DNA of 64,000 nucleotides from Peribacillus huizhouensis (GCF_014138605.1 NZ_JACJHX010000014.1:54939-118938); one strand, 5' to 3'. Positions 28,057 to 38,255 are shown, numbered from the stretch's first letter. Numbers and translations are program-made. The notes: a model not told the origin generated them from the letters alone.

Positions 28057-28911
28057 ATGAATAAGACTGATATTTTTCCGCTCATTCACGCCAGATACAA
28101 TTCATTTACAAATACGGAGAAAAAAGTAGCTGACTATATCCTTGAACATACAAAGGAAGTCATATACATGTCGATCACAGATTTAGCTGATGCTTGTAGT
28201 GTCGGTGAGTCTAGTGTATTTAGATTTTGTAAAACGATGAAACTAAAGGGGTATCAGGAATTTAAAATTGCTTTAGCTCATAGTATTTCACATGATGATG
28301 AAACTCCACAGCTTTCTGGTCAGATTAATATCCAAGATACAATTGAGGAGATTTCATCCAAGATATTAACAACAAATATCAGTGCGCTTACAGAAACCTA
28401 TAACAATATGAATAATGATGCTATTATTCAATCTATTGATAGTATGATTAAGGCTGAAAGAATTCATTTCTTTGGTGTAGGTGCTTCATTAATGACAGCT
28501 ATGGAAGCTAAAAATAAGTTTATGAGAATCTGTAACAAAACAGAGTGTGCAATTGATTCTCATCTGCAAATTATGTCAGCAGCATTAATGACCGAAAATG
28601 ATGTTGCAATTCTTATTTCTTATTCAGGATCAACTAAAGATATGATTGAAGTAGCAAAATGTGCAAAGGAAAGAGGAGCCAAGATTATTGTCATCACTCG
28701 ATTTGCCAAATCACCTTTAACAAATTATTCAGATATCACTTTGCTTTGTGGTGGAAACGAAGGTCCTCTTCAAGGGGGAAGTTTATCAGCAAAAATATCA
28801 CAGCTATACTTATTAGATATTCTATATGCAGAATTTTTTAATCGAACATATGAGGACGCTGTCATTAATAAAGAAAGTACGGCAAAGGCAGTTATTTCTA
28901 AAATGCTCTAA
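28057..28911 (+). CDS. RpiR family transcriptional regulator
   Basis: 284 residues. An N-terminal HTH_6 domain (TDLADACSVGESSVFRF) is followed by a SIS sugar-phosphate-binding domain with HFFGVGASLM, ILISYSGSTKDMIEV and IVITRFAKSP. RpiR regulators of nan operons respond to ManNAc-6-P or GlcNAc-6-P; that role is inferred from position as last gene of the cluster. It starts 12 bases after the kinase stop, behind AGAGGTG. Confidence 0.92.
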   Translation: MNKTDIFPLIHARYNSFTNTEKKVADYILEHTKEVIYMSITDLADACSVGESSVFRFCKTMKLKGYQEFKIALAHSISHDDETPQLSGQINIQDTIEEISSKILTTNISALTETYNNMNNDAIIQSIDSMIKAERIHFFGVGASLMTAMEAKNKFMRICNKTECAIDSHLQIMSAALMTENDVAILISYSGSTKDMIEVAKCAKERGAKIIVITRFAKSPLTNYSDITLLCGGNEGPLQGGSLSAKISQLYLLDILYAEFFNRTYEDAVINKESTAKAVISKML

Positions 28912-29993
28912 GAGTATCTAAACGAGCAAAAGCACTGGCAAACGCCATTATGTGAGATGACGGGACAATTTCCTAATAGAACAGATCATAACAATTTGTG
29001 CTTAGGCTATTTGGGGTGTTCCTTTGATTCGGGAAGCCTTTTTTATTTCTACTTGATTAGTTACGACCTCGAAAAAGGAAATTTGTTCTACTTGAGAGGA
29101 AGGCTTTAGTGCGAGATAGGACATAAAAGGTTAAGTCAATACATAATCAAGACAGAAATGATAAAAGTACATAAAATAAGGGAGAGGTTGTCTTGTTTGG
29201 GACAGCCTCTCTTCTTACGTGTAAAACAATAATGCTCCATACACCATTATGGTTCAGAGTGCTCAATATTTCTTTTTGTTGGTTTAAGCCTTTCTTCGAT
29301 ATCAGCTTCTAATTCAACAAAATAAAACTCGCCACCTTTTGACTTTCTACTATCTACCTACTTCGACTTCTATTATAAAAAGCCTTCATATATTCCGAAA
29401 TCAAGACTTAAATTATAAGGAATTCAACTTGTTTACATTCCAGAGTCTTTAAATGAATTAATTGTTCAGAAGGAACTTAAAGGGGAAACATGAAGCTACA
29501 AACGAACGGCAAAAACAACGTGCTAAAAAGGAGATATACACAATCTAAAATCAAAACAAGTTATTGTCTTTATCTTTTCTTAGTCCCTGCATTTCGAGTT
29601 ATAATTTTGCCTACGTTAAACATCATATTCACCCTATCCCCCGATTTTTTTGGTCATTTCAAATGTGTACATTTTTAAAGGAAACTTTTACCGGTTTGTG
29701 AAAACAGAAAAATAAAGAACAAAAATCGAAATCGCGGTTTTATTTTTTAAGAGTTTAGAGACAATAAGATGATGGCTTTCAAGAATGGAAAGAAACAAAT
29801 ACGTTTGAAGGAAAAGTCCGTGGTAAAAATGTCTTAAACAGTTATAAGATTGATCAGATGTAAATTACGGTGTTGGTACCCTGTCTTTTATAGTCATAGT
29901 CATTTGTAATTTCTGAAATAGAAACGAATACCAGTTTCAAATTGTATCTGTCTAAGGATAGTTACCAAGGAGAAATATACGAGGTGAATGAGT
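28912..29993. other. Gene-poor region between nan cluster and mprF
   Basis: About 1.1 kb. A hairpin GAGAGGTTGTC/GACAGCCTCTC (29182-29211) could end the nan transcript. On the minus strand about 29235-29355 reads as a 36-codon fragment with no start; on the plus strand 29772-29863 reads as a short protein-like tail (GFQEWKETNTFEGKV...) with no start. The region appears to be eroded coding DNA apart from the permease-like fragment listed next. Confidence 0.45.
29490..29678 (+). pseudogene. Probable N-terminal fragment of an ABC permease
   Basis: ATG at 29490 has a strong ribosome site (AAAGGGG). The product begins with a basic stretch (KRRYTQSKIKTSY) and then CLYLFLVPAF and IILPTLNIIF, resembling the first transmembrane helix of LplB/YtcP-type sugar ABC permeases, where such proteins read LFLLPGF...FNYIPMYG. 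The sequence then loses similarity and stops at 29678. Likely a truncated, frameshifted remnant; assignment rests on a short segment. Confidence 0.35.
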
Positions 29994-32528
29994 ATGAAAA
30001 GGTTAAATAAAGCCAAGATTTTTAAGTCTGTAAAAATTATTTTTCCACTGATTTTATTAGTACTTGCAGTCTTTGAAATAAAAAAATTTACTGGAAACAT
30101 AGATATTCAAATGCTTCGTCATGAAGTAAGCCAGTTGCATTTTGCTAAGACGATCTTTATTCTTCTTCTTACTTTTTGTTCCATTTTCCCTATGGTTTTT
30201 TATGATGTATTTTTAGCGAAAATATTAGGTATTAAAGTTCCTCTGAAAGAGTTGGTAAAAAAGTCTCTTATCGCGAATTCTTTTTCAAATTTAATTGGTT
30301 TTGGAGGTCTTGTTGGAGCTACGCTAAGAACATATTTCTATAATGAATACGAAGCTGACAGGAAAAGACTGGTGAAAAAAATTGCATTTGTTTCACTTTT
30401 TTATCTTACAGGTATCTCTTTACTTTCCTGGATTGTACTTGTCGCTTATAGGAATGCCCCTTTGATTCAAGAGACAAGATGGCTTTTCTGGGCCGTTGTA
30501 GCCGTAAGTATATATTTGCCGCTTTTTATTATTGTACATATCATCCAACGCCAAAAAGCTACTGGTTCAGGTACTGATCTTGGAATTATGATAAAACTAC
30601 TCATTGTTTCTTTACTTGAATGGATAGGCGCATTTCTATGCATTTGGTTATTATCTTTTATTTTGAAGCTACCCATTTATTTTAACGATCTTGTCCCTGT
30701 TTTTATCGTTGCTTCATGTGCTGGTATTATCAGTATGATTCCTGGGGGCTTTGGATCCTTTGATTTAGTCTTTATTTGGGGAACCCATGCACTGGGTGTT
30801 CCAGATGAGAAAGTGCTAGTCGTATTGCTATTTTATCGTATAGGCTATTTTATCCTTCCATTTTTAGTAGGAGTTTTTCTTTTTATCAAAGATTTTTGGA
30901 ACAAGTGGAATAAATCATGGAACAATCTACCCAAAGTGGTCATGGTGAGGATAAGCCATGTAATATTAACCTTTTTGGTGTTTTTTTCAGGAATTATTTT
31001 ACTTCTTTCAGCGGCAGTACCAGGAATTATCGAAAGGTTACAAATTGCCCAGGAATTTTTATCATTGCCAATCATGAATATATCTCATCAGCTCTCCGTT
31101 GCAACAGGTTTTATCTTGCTTGGTTTATCCCGAAGTATTCAGTATAAGGTGAAACGGTCATATTCTCTAACTATGGCTGTATTGTTTTTGGCCGCCTTAT
31201 TTTCTTTCTTTAAAGGACTTGATTATGAAGAGGCATTATACCTTTTGATTGTTATTGTGCTCCTGAGAATGTCAAAAAATCGTTTTTACAGAGAAAATTT
31301 TATATTAAGCTGGGGCAAAACGATTTTTGATATAGCTGTGTTTGTCATGATTACCTTAATGTATGTCTTAATTGGATATTCAAATTTACCTACCTCCAAA
31401 TTGAAAGTAAATTCAAAGCTATCGCCGTATGTGATTCAAGATTATCATGACTTATTTAATAGTGCTTTAATTGGCTTGCTTATTGCTTTCTCTCTATTTA
31501 TTGCGGGTTATTTGTTAAGTCGGGATAAAAGATGGAGTATGGAAACATCCCTTGCTCAGGAAGGTGAAATTATTGAACACTTAGATCGATATAATGGAAC
31601 GGTTCTAACGCATTTAATTTTTTTACATGATAAATATATCTATTGGAATCAAAAGCACAATGTCATGTTTTCTTATCAGATATTTTCTGACAAGCTAGTG
31701 GTCCTTGGAGACCCGATCGGTGAACGCGATGAATTGCTTCTTGCAATCGAAGAATTCCGTGAAACATCTGATCTTTATGGATTTACACCTGTCTTTTATG
31801 AAGTCAGCAATACGATGCTCCCTTATCTTCATGAAAACGGTTATGACTTTTTTAAACTTGGCGAAGAAGCATATGTTGATTTAGACCATTTTTCATATAG
31901 TGGGAAAAAAATGAAAGGAGCCAGGGCAGTAAAAAACAAGTTTGAACGAGAGAATTATCATTTTGAAATTGTAGCCCCTCCTTTTGATGAAGATTTCATG
32001 AAGGAACTTAGGGGAATATCCAATGAATGGCTTCAAGGAAGAACGGAAAAAGGTTTTTCCCTCGGCTTTTTTGATGAGAATTACCTCAATAAAGCTGAGA
32101 TTGCCATTGTGAAAGCTGAAGGAAAGGGGATTCTTGGATTTGTAAACATTATGCCGGTTTACGATAAAAAAGATACGATCTCTTTGGATTTAATGCGATT
32201 TGGTAAGGATGCCCCTTCTGGAACGATGGACTTTGTTTTTCTATCCTTATTTGAATGGGCAAAAGAGGAAGGATATAAATCCTTTAATATAGGGATGGCA
32301 CCTTTATCTAATGTTGGAATTTCAAAGTATTCATTTTTAAGTGAGAAAGTAGCTTCCCAAATATTTATGCATGGTCAATTTCTCTATTCATTTCATGGTT
32401 TAAGAAAATTTAAAGAAAAATATGCAGATATATGGCATCCTAAATATTTAGCTTACCGAAAGAAAACTTCATTGCCTATTACTATGACACAAATCACCTT
32501 ATTGATTGGGAAGAAAAGAAAAAAATGA
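29994..32528 (+). CDS. mprF: Phosphatidylglycerol lysyltransferase
   Basis: 844 residues, close to the length of B. subtilis MprF. The N-terminal flippase half has many transmembrane helices, including GGFGSFDLVFIWGTHALGV; a second membrane block follows; and the C-terminal cytosolic DUF2156 synthase domain (from about residue 530) includes LVVLGDPIGE, MRFGKDAPSGTMDFVF and FNIGMAPLSNVG. The enzyme transfers lysine from lysyl-tRNA to phosphatidylglycerol and flips the product, lowering membrane negative charge. ATG at 29994 behind GAGGTG is chosen over 29988. Other aminoacyl specificity is possible. Confidence 0.93.
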   Translation: MKRLNKAKIFKSVKIIFPLILLVLAVFEIKKFTGNIDIQMLRHEVSQLHFAKTIFILLLTFCSIFPMVFYDVFLAKILGIKVPLKELVKKSLIANSFSNLIGFGGLVGATLRTYFYNEYEADRKRLVKKIAFVSLFYLTGISLLSWIVLVAYRNAPLIQETRWLFWAVVAVSIYLPLFIIVHIIQRQKATGSGTDLGIMIKLLIVSLLEWIGAFLCIWLLSFILKLPIYFNDLVPVFIVASCAGIISMIPGGFGSFDLVFIWGTHALGVPDEKVLVVLLFYRIGYFILPFLVGVFLFIKDFWNKWNKSWNNLPKVVMVRISHVILTFLVFFSGIILLLSAAVPGIIERLQIAQEFLSLPIMNISHQLSVATGFILLGLSRSIQYKVKRSYSLTMAVLFLAALFSFFKGLDYEEALYLLIVIVLLRMSKNRFYRENFILSWGKTIFDIAVFVMITLMYVLIGYSNLPTSKLKVNSKLSPYVIQDYHDLFNSALIGLLIAFSLFIAGYLLSRDKRWSMETSLAQEGEIIEHLDRYNGTVLTHLIFLHDKYIYWNQKHNVMFSYQIFSDKLVVLGDPIGERDELLLAIEEFRETSDLYGFTPVFYEVSNTMLPYLHENGYDFFKLGEEAYVDLDHFSYSGKKMKGARAVKNKFERENYHFEIVAPPFDEDFMKELRGISNEWLQGRTEKGFSLGFFDENYLNKAEIAIVKAEGKGILGFVNIMPVYDKKDTISLDLMRFGKDAPSGTMDFVFLSLFEWAKEEGYKSFNIGMAPLSNVGISKYSFLSEKVASQIFMHGQFLYSFHGLRKFKEKYADIWHPKYLAYRKKTSLPITMTQITLLIGKKRKK

Positions 32529-32684
32529 GAAGCTAGTCATTTTCTTTCTAACTTTGAAAAATAAGTGTTCTTTTGAAAGTGTGAAAATATTTAAAATCAT
32601 CCTTGTTCCATTCTGGACGGAAGAAACACATCGAAAAAGGTACAATGTCCTATTGAGCTTATGAAAGCAAAATATCTGTAAGAG

Positions 32685-32722
32685 TGACTAAGTAAATATA
32701 ACGGTTTATATTTACTTAGTCA
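32685..32722. terminator. 16-base perfect inverted repeat downstream of mprF
   Basis: TGACTAAGTAAATATA and TATATTTACTTAGTCA around a 6-base loop. No T-run follows (GAACGTTTTAAAATG), so it is a weak terminator or a binding site. The rest of 32529-32978 holds no gene; a GCGTGGCCCCGTCTTTTT stretch near 32850 may be a worn copy of family C. Confidence 0.5.
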
Positions 32723-32978
32723 GAACGTTTTAAAATGCTATATCAAATTAGACTAAGACTTATAGCAAAAGCTTGTCTCCTTACATAGAATAAAGAAAAG
32801 CTGTCATCATTGGTATCTGAATTCAGCTGTTTTAAACGGGTTTGCATAGCGTGGCCCCGTCTTTTTATCAAATTTCGAAGTCGAAAAATAAAAGGAATTA
32901 TGCAATTTTACTAGAGGTGATTACTAATCTACTATCATAGTAGTTTAGTAATGAATAATTTTTACGAGGTGAAGTACA

Positions 32979-33899
32979 TTGAAGGTAGATGCTGTTTTTG
33001 AAGGTGGTGGGATCAGGGGAATTGCTTTTATTGGAGCGATTCAGGCGATGGAGGAGGAGAACGTTGAGTGGGAACGATTGGCTGGAACATCAGCAGGCGC
33101 CGTCATCGCTGCACTGGTGGCAAGTGGTTATAAAAGCTATGAAATTAGAGACGAGCTAAGTAAACTTGATTTCTCAAAGCTAAGAGGCAGAACGATCTTG
33201 AATCGAGTCCCCATAATCGGTACCTTTTTAGCGCTTGTGGTACATCTTGGAATTTATAAAAACAATTATTTAGAAACATGGGTCGATTCACTTCTTGCAG
33301 AAAAAGGAATTAAGACATTTGCCGATCTTCCAGAAGGCAAGTTGAAGATAATTGCTTCCGATATTTCGAACGGCCAATTGCTTATTTTGCCAGATGATTT
33401 GGTTCGCTATGGAATGACTCCTGCTGATTTAAAAGTTTCAACTGCCATTATGATGAGTACCTCATTACCATTTTTCTTCCGTCCGGTTATTTGGAAATCA
33501 AAAGACCGTAACAAATCCTACATTTTAGATGGTGGATTACTTAGTAACTTCCCAATATGGATATTCGATACAGACAATCCCCGCTTTCCAACGTTTGGCT
33601 TCCATTTTGTGAAAAATGAAGTGAACATAAATGCAGTTATACCAACGCCAATCCACCTTTTTAAAAATATATTTAAAACGATGCTTCAAGCCCATGATTT
33701 AAGATATATGAAAGAAGAAACGATTGAGCGCACGATTCAAATCCCTACTGGTGATATCAGCGCAACTGATTTTGAACTGAATAAAGATGAAATCGATTTT
33801 CTCTATAGATCAGGCTATAATTCCACTAAAGAATTTTTGTCGAAGTGGGATTTTGAACAATATAAGATCAAGCGAAGCCAAAGAGTGAAGAATAAGTAG
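32979..33899 (+). CDS. Patatin-like phospholipase
   Basis: 306 residues. The Ser-Asp dyad motifs are complete: oxyanion loop GGGIRGIAFIGAI, nucleophile elbow GTSAGAVIAAL and DGGLLSNFP with the catalytic Asp. There is no signal peptide, so it is a cytoplasmic lipid acyl hydrolase. One hydrophobic segment (VPIIGTFLALVVHLGIY) may associate with membrane. TTG at 32979 lies behind ACGAGGTGA. The physiological lipid is unknown. It stands alone between mprF and the DUF1646 gene. Confidence 0.92.
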   Translation: MKVDAVFEGGGIRGIAFIGAIQAMEEENVEWERLAGTSAGAVIAALVASGYKSYEIRDELSKLDFSKLRGRTILNRVPIIGTFLALVVHLGIYKNNYLETWVDSLLAEKGIKTFADLPEGKLKIIASDISNGQLLILPDDLVRYGMTPADLKVSTAIMMSTSLPFFFRPVIWKSKDRNKSYILDGGLLSNFPIWIFDTDNPRFPTFGFHFVKNEVNINAVIPTPIHLFKNIFKTMLQAHDLRYMKEETIERTIQIPTGDISATDFELNKDEIDFLYRSGYNSTKEFLSKWDFEQYKIKRSQRVKNK

Positions 33900-34349
33900 T
33901 TAAAAGAAAACTCTATCCCTTCAAACAAAAGAGCAGGATCTTTTCGTTACATGTGTTTTCTGTTTAGCCAGTTTTGCTTGAAATAGTGACCATTATTTCT
34001 GCAAGCGGTGTTTTAGTCATAGGAAAGGTTTGTGCCTTCATATCTTTTTTACGATCTGAATCTGTAATGAACTGAGTAATCAAAGGAAACTATCGTAAAT
34101 TACTTTATGATAGTTTCTTAGGTTTCATCGCAAGGTGTTTGTCGGAATCCTTCATTGATAAGGATTCTTTCATTCATTTTTGTTCAGTAGACTGGAAAAA
34201 GCCTCATTGTATTGGCTAATAGATTGAAATGTTGGTTGAATTATCAGAATAATATAACTAACATGACAGGTTATATGTTAAAATAGTTTTATTGAGAGTC
34301 ATACATATTATTTTGCTACAAGCAAAGCTTGTTTGAAAGGGAGAATTCA
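33900..34349. other. Intergenic region with a hairpin
   Basis: No gene seen. GAATCCTT and AAGGATTC (34145-34168) with a short T-run form a candidate terminator. Downstream lies the promoter region of the DUF1646 gene. Confidence 0.45.
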
Positions 34350-35363
34350 ATGATTATTGGGTTGTTAATTATTTTACTTCTTGTGTTATTTTTGCCTTTT
34401 TTTATCAAACACATTGAAGAGAATTTAGAAGTATTTTTGTTTATCATGGGTTTTTTAGCTGCAATTGTAGGTGGCGTATTTGACAAGCATCTTCTAATTA
34501 AAGCATTAGAGGATCCGATTAAAATTACGATTGCTGTTTTGGTAGCTGGACTATTATTTAAATGGCTTAAGACGCCTTTGGAAAAAGCGATTCTAGGCAT
34601 AAGTCGTGCGATGCCTTTTCGGTTATTTATTGCTCTAATCGTTATTATCTTAGGATTGCTTTCAAGTGTAATTACAGCAATTATCGCTGCTTTAATTTTA
34701 GTTCTTATTGTCAGTGTTCTTACACTTGACCGTCAATCAGAGGTTCGACTTGTTGTTTTAGCCTGTTTCTCAATCGGTCTTGGAGCAGCATTAACACCAA
34801 TTGGTGAGCCACTTTCAACTATTGCTATCAGTAAATTAGGAGAAGATTTCTTTTACCTCTTCCGATTAATTGGCCCTGAAGTTATTCCTGCTGTGCTGAT
34901 TTTTGGGATTCTTGCTGCGTTACTGGTTCATCCGAAACAAAATCAAGATGGATTGTCCAATAATCAATCGAGGGAAACCTATCGTGAAATTATTATTAGA
35001 ACGATAAAAATTTATTTGTTTGTAATGGGACTGACGCTTCTAGGGGAAGGTTTTGAAACGTTGATCAACCGTTACCTGCTGGATTTAAATACGGGGATCT
35101 TATACTGGATTAATATGATTTCAGCAGTCCTTGATAATGCGACTCTCGCTGCGGCTGAAATTAGCCCTTCGATGGATGAACCGACTATTAAGGCGATTCT
35201 ACTTGGTCTATTAATAAGTGGTGGAATGCTGATACCAGGCAATATCCCGAATATCATATCAGCTGGAAAACTAGGGATCACAAGCAAGGAATGGGCGAAA
35301 TTCGGTCTACCTGTTGGTTTAGTTACTATGTTTGTTTTCTTTATTGTTATCACTTTATTTTAA
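34350..35363 (+). CDS. DUF1646 family membrane protein, putative transporter
   Basis: 337-residue membrane protein with about ten hydrophobic segments. Repeated motifs LTPIGEPLSTIAISK and SGGMLIPGNIPNIISAGKL have the helix-breaking Gly/Pro pattern of ion/substrate sites in ArsB/NhaD-type transporters, fitting the DUF1646 family. ATG at 34350 is chosen because AAAGGGAG lies just upstream; the longer frame from 34329 reads through it. Substrate unknown. Confidence 0.85.
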   Translation: MIIGLLIILLLVLFLPFFIKHIEENLEVFLFIMGFLAAIVGGVFDKHLLIKALEDPIKITIAVLVAGLLFKWLKTPLEKAILGISRAMPFRLFIALIVIILGLLSSVITAIIAALILVLIVSVLTLDRQSEVRLVVLACFSIGLGAALTPIGEPLSTIAISKLGEDFFYLFRLIGPEVIPAVLIFGILAALLVHPKQNQDGLSNNQSRETYREIIIRTIKIYLFVMGLTLLGEGFETLINRYLLDLNTGILYWINMISAVLDNATLAAAEISPSMDEPTIKAILLGLLISGGMLIPGNIPNIISAGKLGITSKEWAKFGLPVGLVTMFVFFIVITLF

Positions 35364-35401
35364 TAGATTAGGGATCTTATTAGAGAAACAACACTAATAC
35401 G

Positions 35402-35428
35402 ACAAAGGAGCCACAAGGTTTCCTTTGT
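35402..35428 (+). terminator. Weak hairpin behind the DUF1646 gene
   Basis: ACAAAGGA and TCCTTTGT arms with an 11-base loop and no T-run; a possible weak terminator. Confidence 0.35.
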
Positions 35429-35599
35429 AGGATAAAAACTGGTCTAACTATGTATATTCAAGGTTAACTCTCTGAATCAATCTAACTTTTGAAATAAATC
35501 AATCTTCATCTCATATTTGTGTGCCACACAAAAAAAGTAATATAATATTATGAAGGACTATGAATGTCCTCGAAATGTTCAATGATGGAGGGGAAAACG

Positions 35600-36586
35600 A
35601 TGAGCAATCAAATTAAAGTAGGTATCGTAGGGTATGGTAATCTTGGTAGAGGAACAGTAGACGCAATTAAACAATGTCCGGATATGGAACTTGTTGCTAT
35701 TTTTACAAGAAGAACACCCGACAGTATCTCGGTAAATGAACCAAATGTGAAGGTTTTACATATCTCTCAAGCTGAGAATTATAAGGATGAAATTGATGTA
35801 ATGATATTATGTGGAGGATCGGCAACTGATCTTCCAGAACAAGGTCCAGATTTTGCAAAAATGTTTAACACGATAGATAGTTATGACACACATGCTAAAA
35901 TTCCTGAATATTTTAATTCAGTTGATCGTTCTGCAAAAGAAAGTGGGAAGACGAGCATCATCTCTGTTGGCTGGGATCCAGGTTTGTTCTCGATCAATCG
36001 TTTAATGGCAGAAGCTATTTTGCCGAACGGTGAAAATTACTCATTCTGGGGGGAAGGTGTCAGCCAAGGACATTCAGATGCTGTTCGTAGAGTTGAAGGT
36101 GTGAAAGGTGCTGTTCAATATACCGTACCAATCGAAGAGGCAGTTGAAAAAGTAAGAAGTGGTGCAAATCCTGAATTAACAACTGCAGAGAAACACCTTC
36201 GCGTTTGCTATGTTGTAGCAGAAGAAGGATATGATCAAGCCAAAATCGAACAAGATATTGTAACGATGCCGAACTACTTTGCCGATTATGAAACGAAAGT
36301 GAACTTTATTACAGAAGAAGAATTAAAAGAGAATCACTCAAAATTGCCACACGGTGGTTTTGTTATTCGTGGTGGGAAAACAGGATCAGGCAATAAACAA
36401 ATTATTGAATTCTCACTAAATCTTGATAGCAATCCAGAGTTTACTGCAAGTGTATTAGTCGCATATGCACGAGCTGCATATCGCTTAAACAAAGAGGGAC
36501 AAGTTGGTGCCAAAACCGTTTATGAAGTTGCACCTGTATATTTATCTCCAAAATCTGCAGAAGAATTAAGAAGAGATCTACTGTAG
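35600..36586 (+). CDS. ddh: meso-Diaminopimelate D-dehydrogenase
   Basis: 328 residues, normal length for Ddh. It has an N-terminal NADPH fold GIVGYGNLGRG, CGGSATDLPEQGP, the substrate region SVGWDPGLFSINRLM and GEGVSQGHSDAVRRVEGV, and the C-terminal HGGFVIRGGKTGSG. The enzyme makes meso-diaminopimelate from tetrahydrodipicolinate in one step, bypassing the acetylase/succinylase routes. ATG at 35600 lies behind GGAGGGG; the frame is open from 35564. It stands alone. A family A repeat follows. Confidence 0.94.
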   Translation: MSNQIKVGIVGYGNLGRGTVDAIKQCPDMELVAIFTRRTPDSISVNEPNVKVLHISQAENYKDEIDVMILCGGSATDLPEQGPDFAKMFNTIDSYDTHAKIPEYFNSVDRSAKESGKTSIISVGWDPGLFSINRLMAEAILPNGENYSFWGEGVSQGHSDAVRRVEGVKGAVQYTVPIEEAVEKVRSGANPELTTAEKHLRVCYVVAEEGYDQAKIEQDIVTMPNYFADYETKVNFITEEELKENHSKLPHGGFVIRGGKTGSGNKQIIEFSLNLDSNPEFTASVLVAYARAAYRLNKEGQVGAKTVYEVAPVYLSPKSAEELRRDLL

Positions 36587-36627
36587 AATTTTCTTTATGA
36601 GAGTTACCGGAAGCTAGCAAATATAAC

Positions 36628-36724
36628 AAAAAAGAGGGTCAGACCTCGCACACTAAATCAGTATGCAGTGTTTTTTACACGTACTTATACTGTATTTAGT
36701 TGTTGCGGGGTTTGGCTCTTTTGC
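36628..36724. repeat. Family A repeat, copy 3
   Basis: AAAAGAGGGTCAGACCTCGC near the left end pairs imperfectly with TTGCGGGGTTTGGCTCTTTT at the right. The centre has CTAAATCAGTAT and ATACTGTATTTAGTTG arms. It lies directly behind ddh and probably ends its transcript. No gene is seen between it and 36902. Confidence 0.75.
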
Positions 36725-36902
36725 TTATGAGAGAGACCAATGCTTGCGCGTAATCATGAGATTCTGACTTGTAATCTTCTTTTTAGATATAGTTCAGAGC
36801 GTATTTTCTTTAAAGGTCTTTTCCTAAAATTGCTTCATAATATTTATAGAAAAACCCTTCACACAATTAAAGCCATTATCAACTGTAGAAAGGGGATTCT
36901 TT

Positions 36903-38255
36903 GTGGAAAAGACGAAACTGACAGGTCGAATTGTAACACCGAAAGATTCTGATTATGAGCAAGCGAGAACAAATCTGAATTTGAGCATACCTAAGTTTCC
37001 AAAGGTAATCGTTTTTTGTCAAAATGTTGAAGATATAGTGAATGCATTAAAATGGGCAAGGGAGAATCGGGTTCCTTTCCGTTTGAGAAGCGGTCGCCAT
37101 AGTTTTGAAAATTTTTCTTTATTGAACAGAGGTCTGGTTATTGATGTAAGTGAAATGAATCAAATCATATGTAATCGCCAAAGTTTAACCGCGAAGATTG
37201 AGGCGGGTGCGGGATTAGGGAAAGTATATCAAGAATTATGGGAATATGGAGTCACCATTCCCGCCGGAACATCTATTAATACCGGGATTGTCGGCCTCAC
37301 ACTTGGCGGAGGAATTGGTTTATTAACAAGGTTATATGGACTAACTTGTGATAATCTTCTTGAAATTGAAATGGTTAAAGCTTCTTCCAATAGAGGCGCG
37401 GAAGTCATTAAAGCAAATAAGTATGAAAATAGCGATTTATTCTGGGCTTCCCGTGGTGGTGGTGGTGGGAACTTTGGCATTGTCACGTCACTTACATTCA
37501 GGGTCCATCCAATCTCAGACGTATCGATTTTCTCAATTACATGGGAATGGGAGGATTTTGAAGAGGTATTTAACGTCTGGCAGAATTGGGCACCTTTCAC
37601 GAATAAACGCCTTACTTCTACAATTGAATTAAGAGCAAAGGAAGTAAATAGAATTGAAGTACTAGGGGAGTTTGTTGGTCCCGCCACAAAATTAAAGCAA
37701 CTAATTCAGCCATTATTGGAAGCTGGCAGCCCTATAGATCAAAGAGTAAAAGAGGTACCGTATATTGACACGGTCAAATTTTTTGATTCTCCAAGCGGAG
37801 ATCGACCAACACATTTTAAGCGTTCTGGTTCTTTTATAGAAAAACCACTTTCAAGAGAAGCCATTTTAAAGATGAAACAATTTTTGTCAAACGCACCTAA
37901 CGAAAATGCAGCGATATGGCACCAATCACTGGGAGGTGCAGTGAGCCGATTTGATCCTAAAGATACAGCTTACTATTATCGAGAAGCCATTATCGGCCAA
38001 GAGTATATTTCTTCTTGGAATACCGAGCGTGAGGAACGGAAAAACGTCGAGTGGATTGAAAGGCTCAGAAGAGCGCTATCGAAGGATACGATGGGTGATT
38101 ATGTGAACTGGCCAGATATTTATATCAAAGATTGGCCAACAACCTACTATGGAGAAAATGTCAGCCGGCTAAGAAAAGTTAAAACCGCATATGATCCGTA
38201 TAATGTATTTACCTTTCCTCAAAGTATTCCTCCTTACAACAAACGAATATTTTAA
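36903..38255 (+). CDS. FAD-linked oxidase with berberine-bridge domain
   Basis: 450 residues. The FAD_binding_4 domain has PFRLRSGRHSFENFSL, where His may bind FAD covalently, and LTLGGGIGLLTRLYGLTCDN, where Cys is the usual second attachment site, then RGGGGGNFGIVTSLTFR. The C-terminus YYGENVSRLRKVKTAYDPYNVF is the berberine-bridge signature. It resembles B. subtilis YgaK. Such enzymes oxidise sugars or secondary metabolites with oxygen. No signal peptide. GTG at 36903 lies behind GAAAGGGGA. Substrate unknown. Confidence 0.92.
   Translation: MEKTKLTGRIVTPKDSDYEQARTNLNLSIPKFPKVIVFCQNVEDIVNALKWARENRVPFRLRSGRHSFENFSLLNRGLVIDVSEMNQIICNRQSLTAKIEAGAGLGKVYQELWEYGVTIPAGTSINTGIVGLTLGGGIGLLTRLYGLTCDNLLEIEMVKASSNRGAEVIKANKYENSDLFWASRGGGGGNFGIVTSLTFRVHPISDVSIFSITWEWEDFEEVFNVWQNWAPFTNKRLTSTIELRAKEVNRIEVLGEFVGPATKLKQLIQPLLEAGSPIDQRVKEVPYIDTVKFFDSPSGDRPTHFKRSGSFIEKPLSREAILKMKQFLSNAPNENAAIWHQSLGGAVSRFDPKDTAYYYREAIIGQEYISSWNTEREERKNVEWIERLRRALSKDTMGDYVNWPDIYIKDWPTTYYGENVSRLRKVKTAYDPYNVFTFPQSIPPYNKRIF

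Noticed and set aside
32840..32880. A fourth family C repeat near GCGTGGCCCCGTC
   Set aside because: Only a short GC-rich string is shared; not enough to support a copy.
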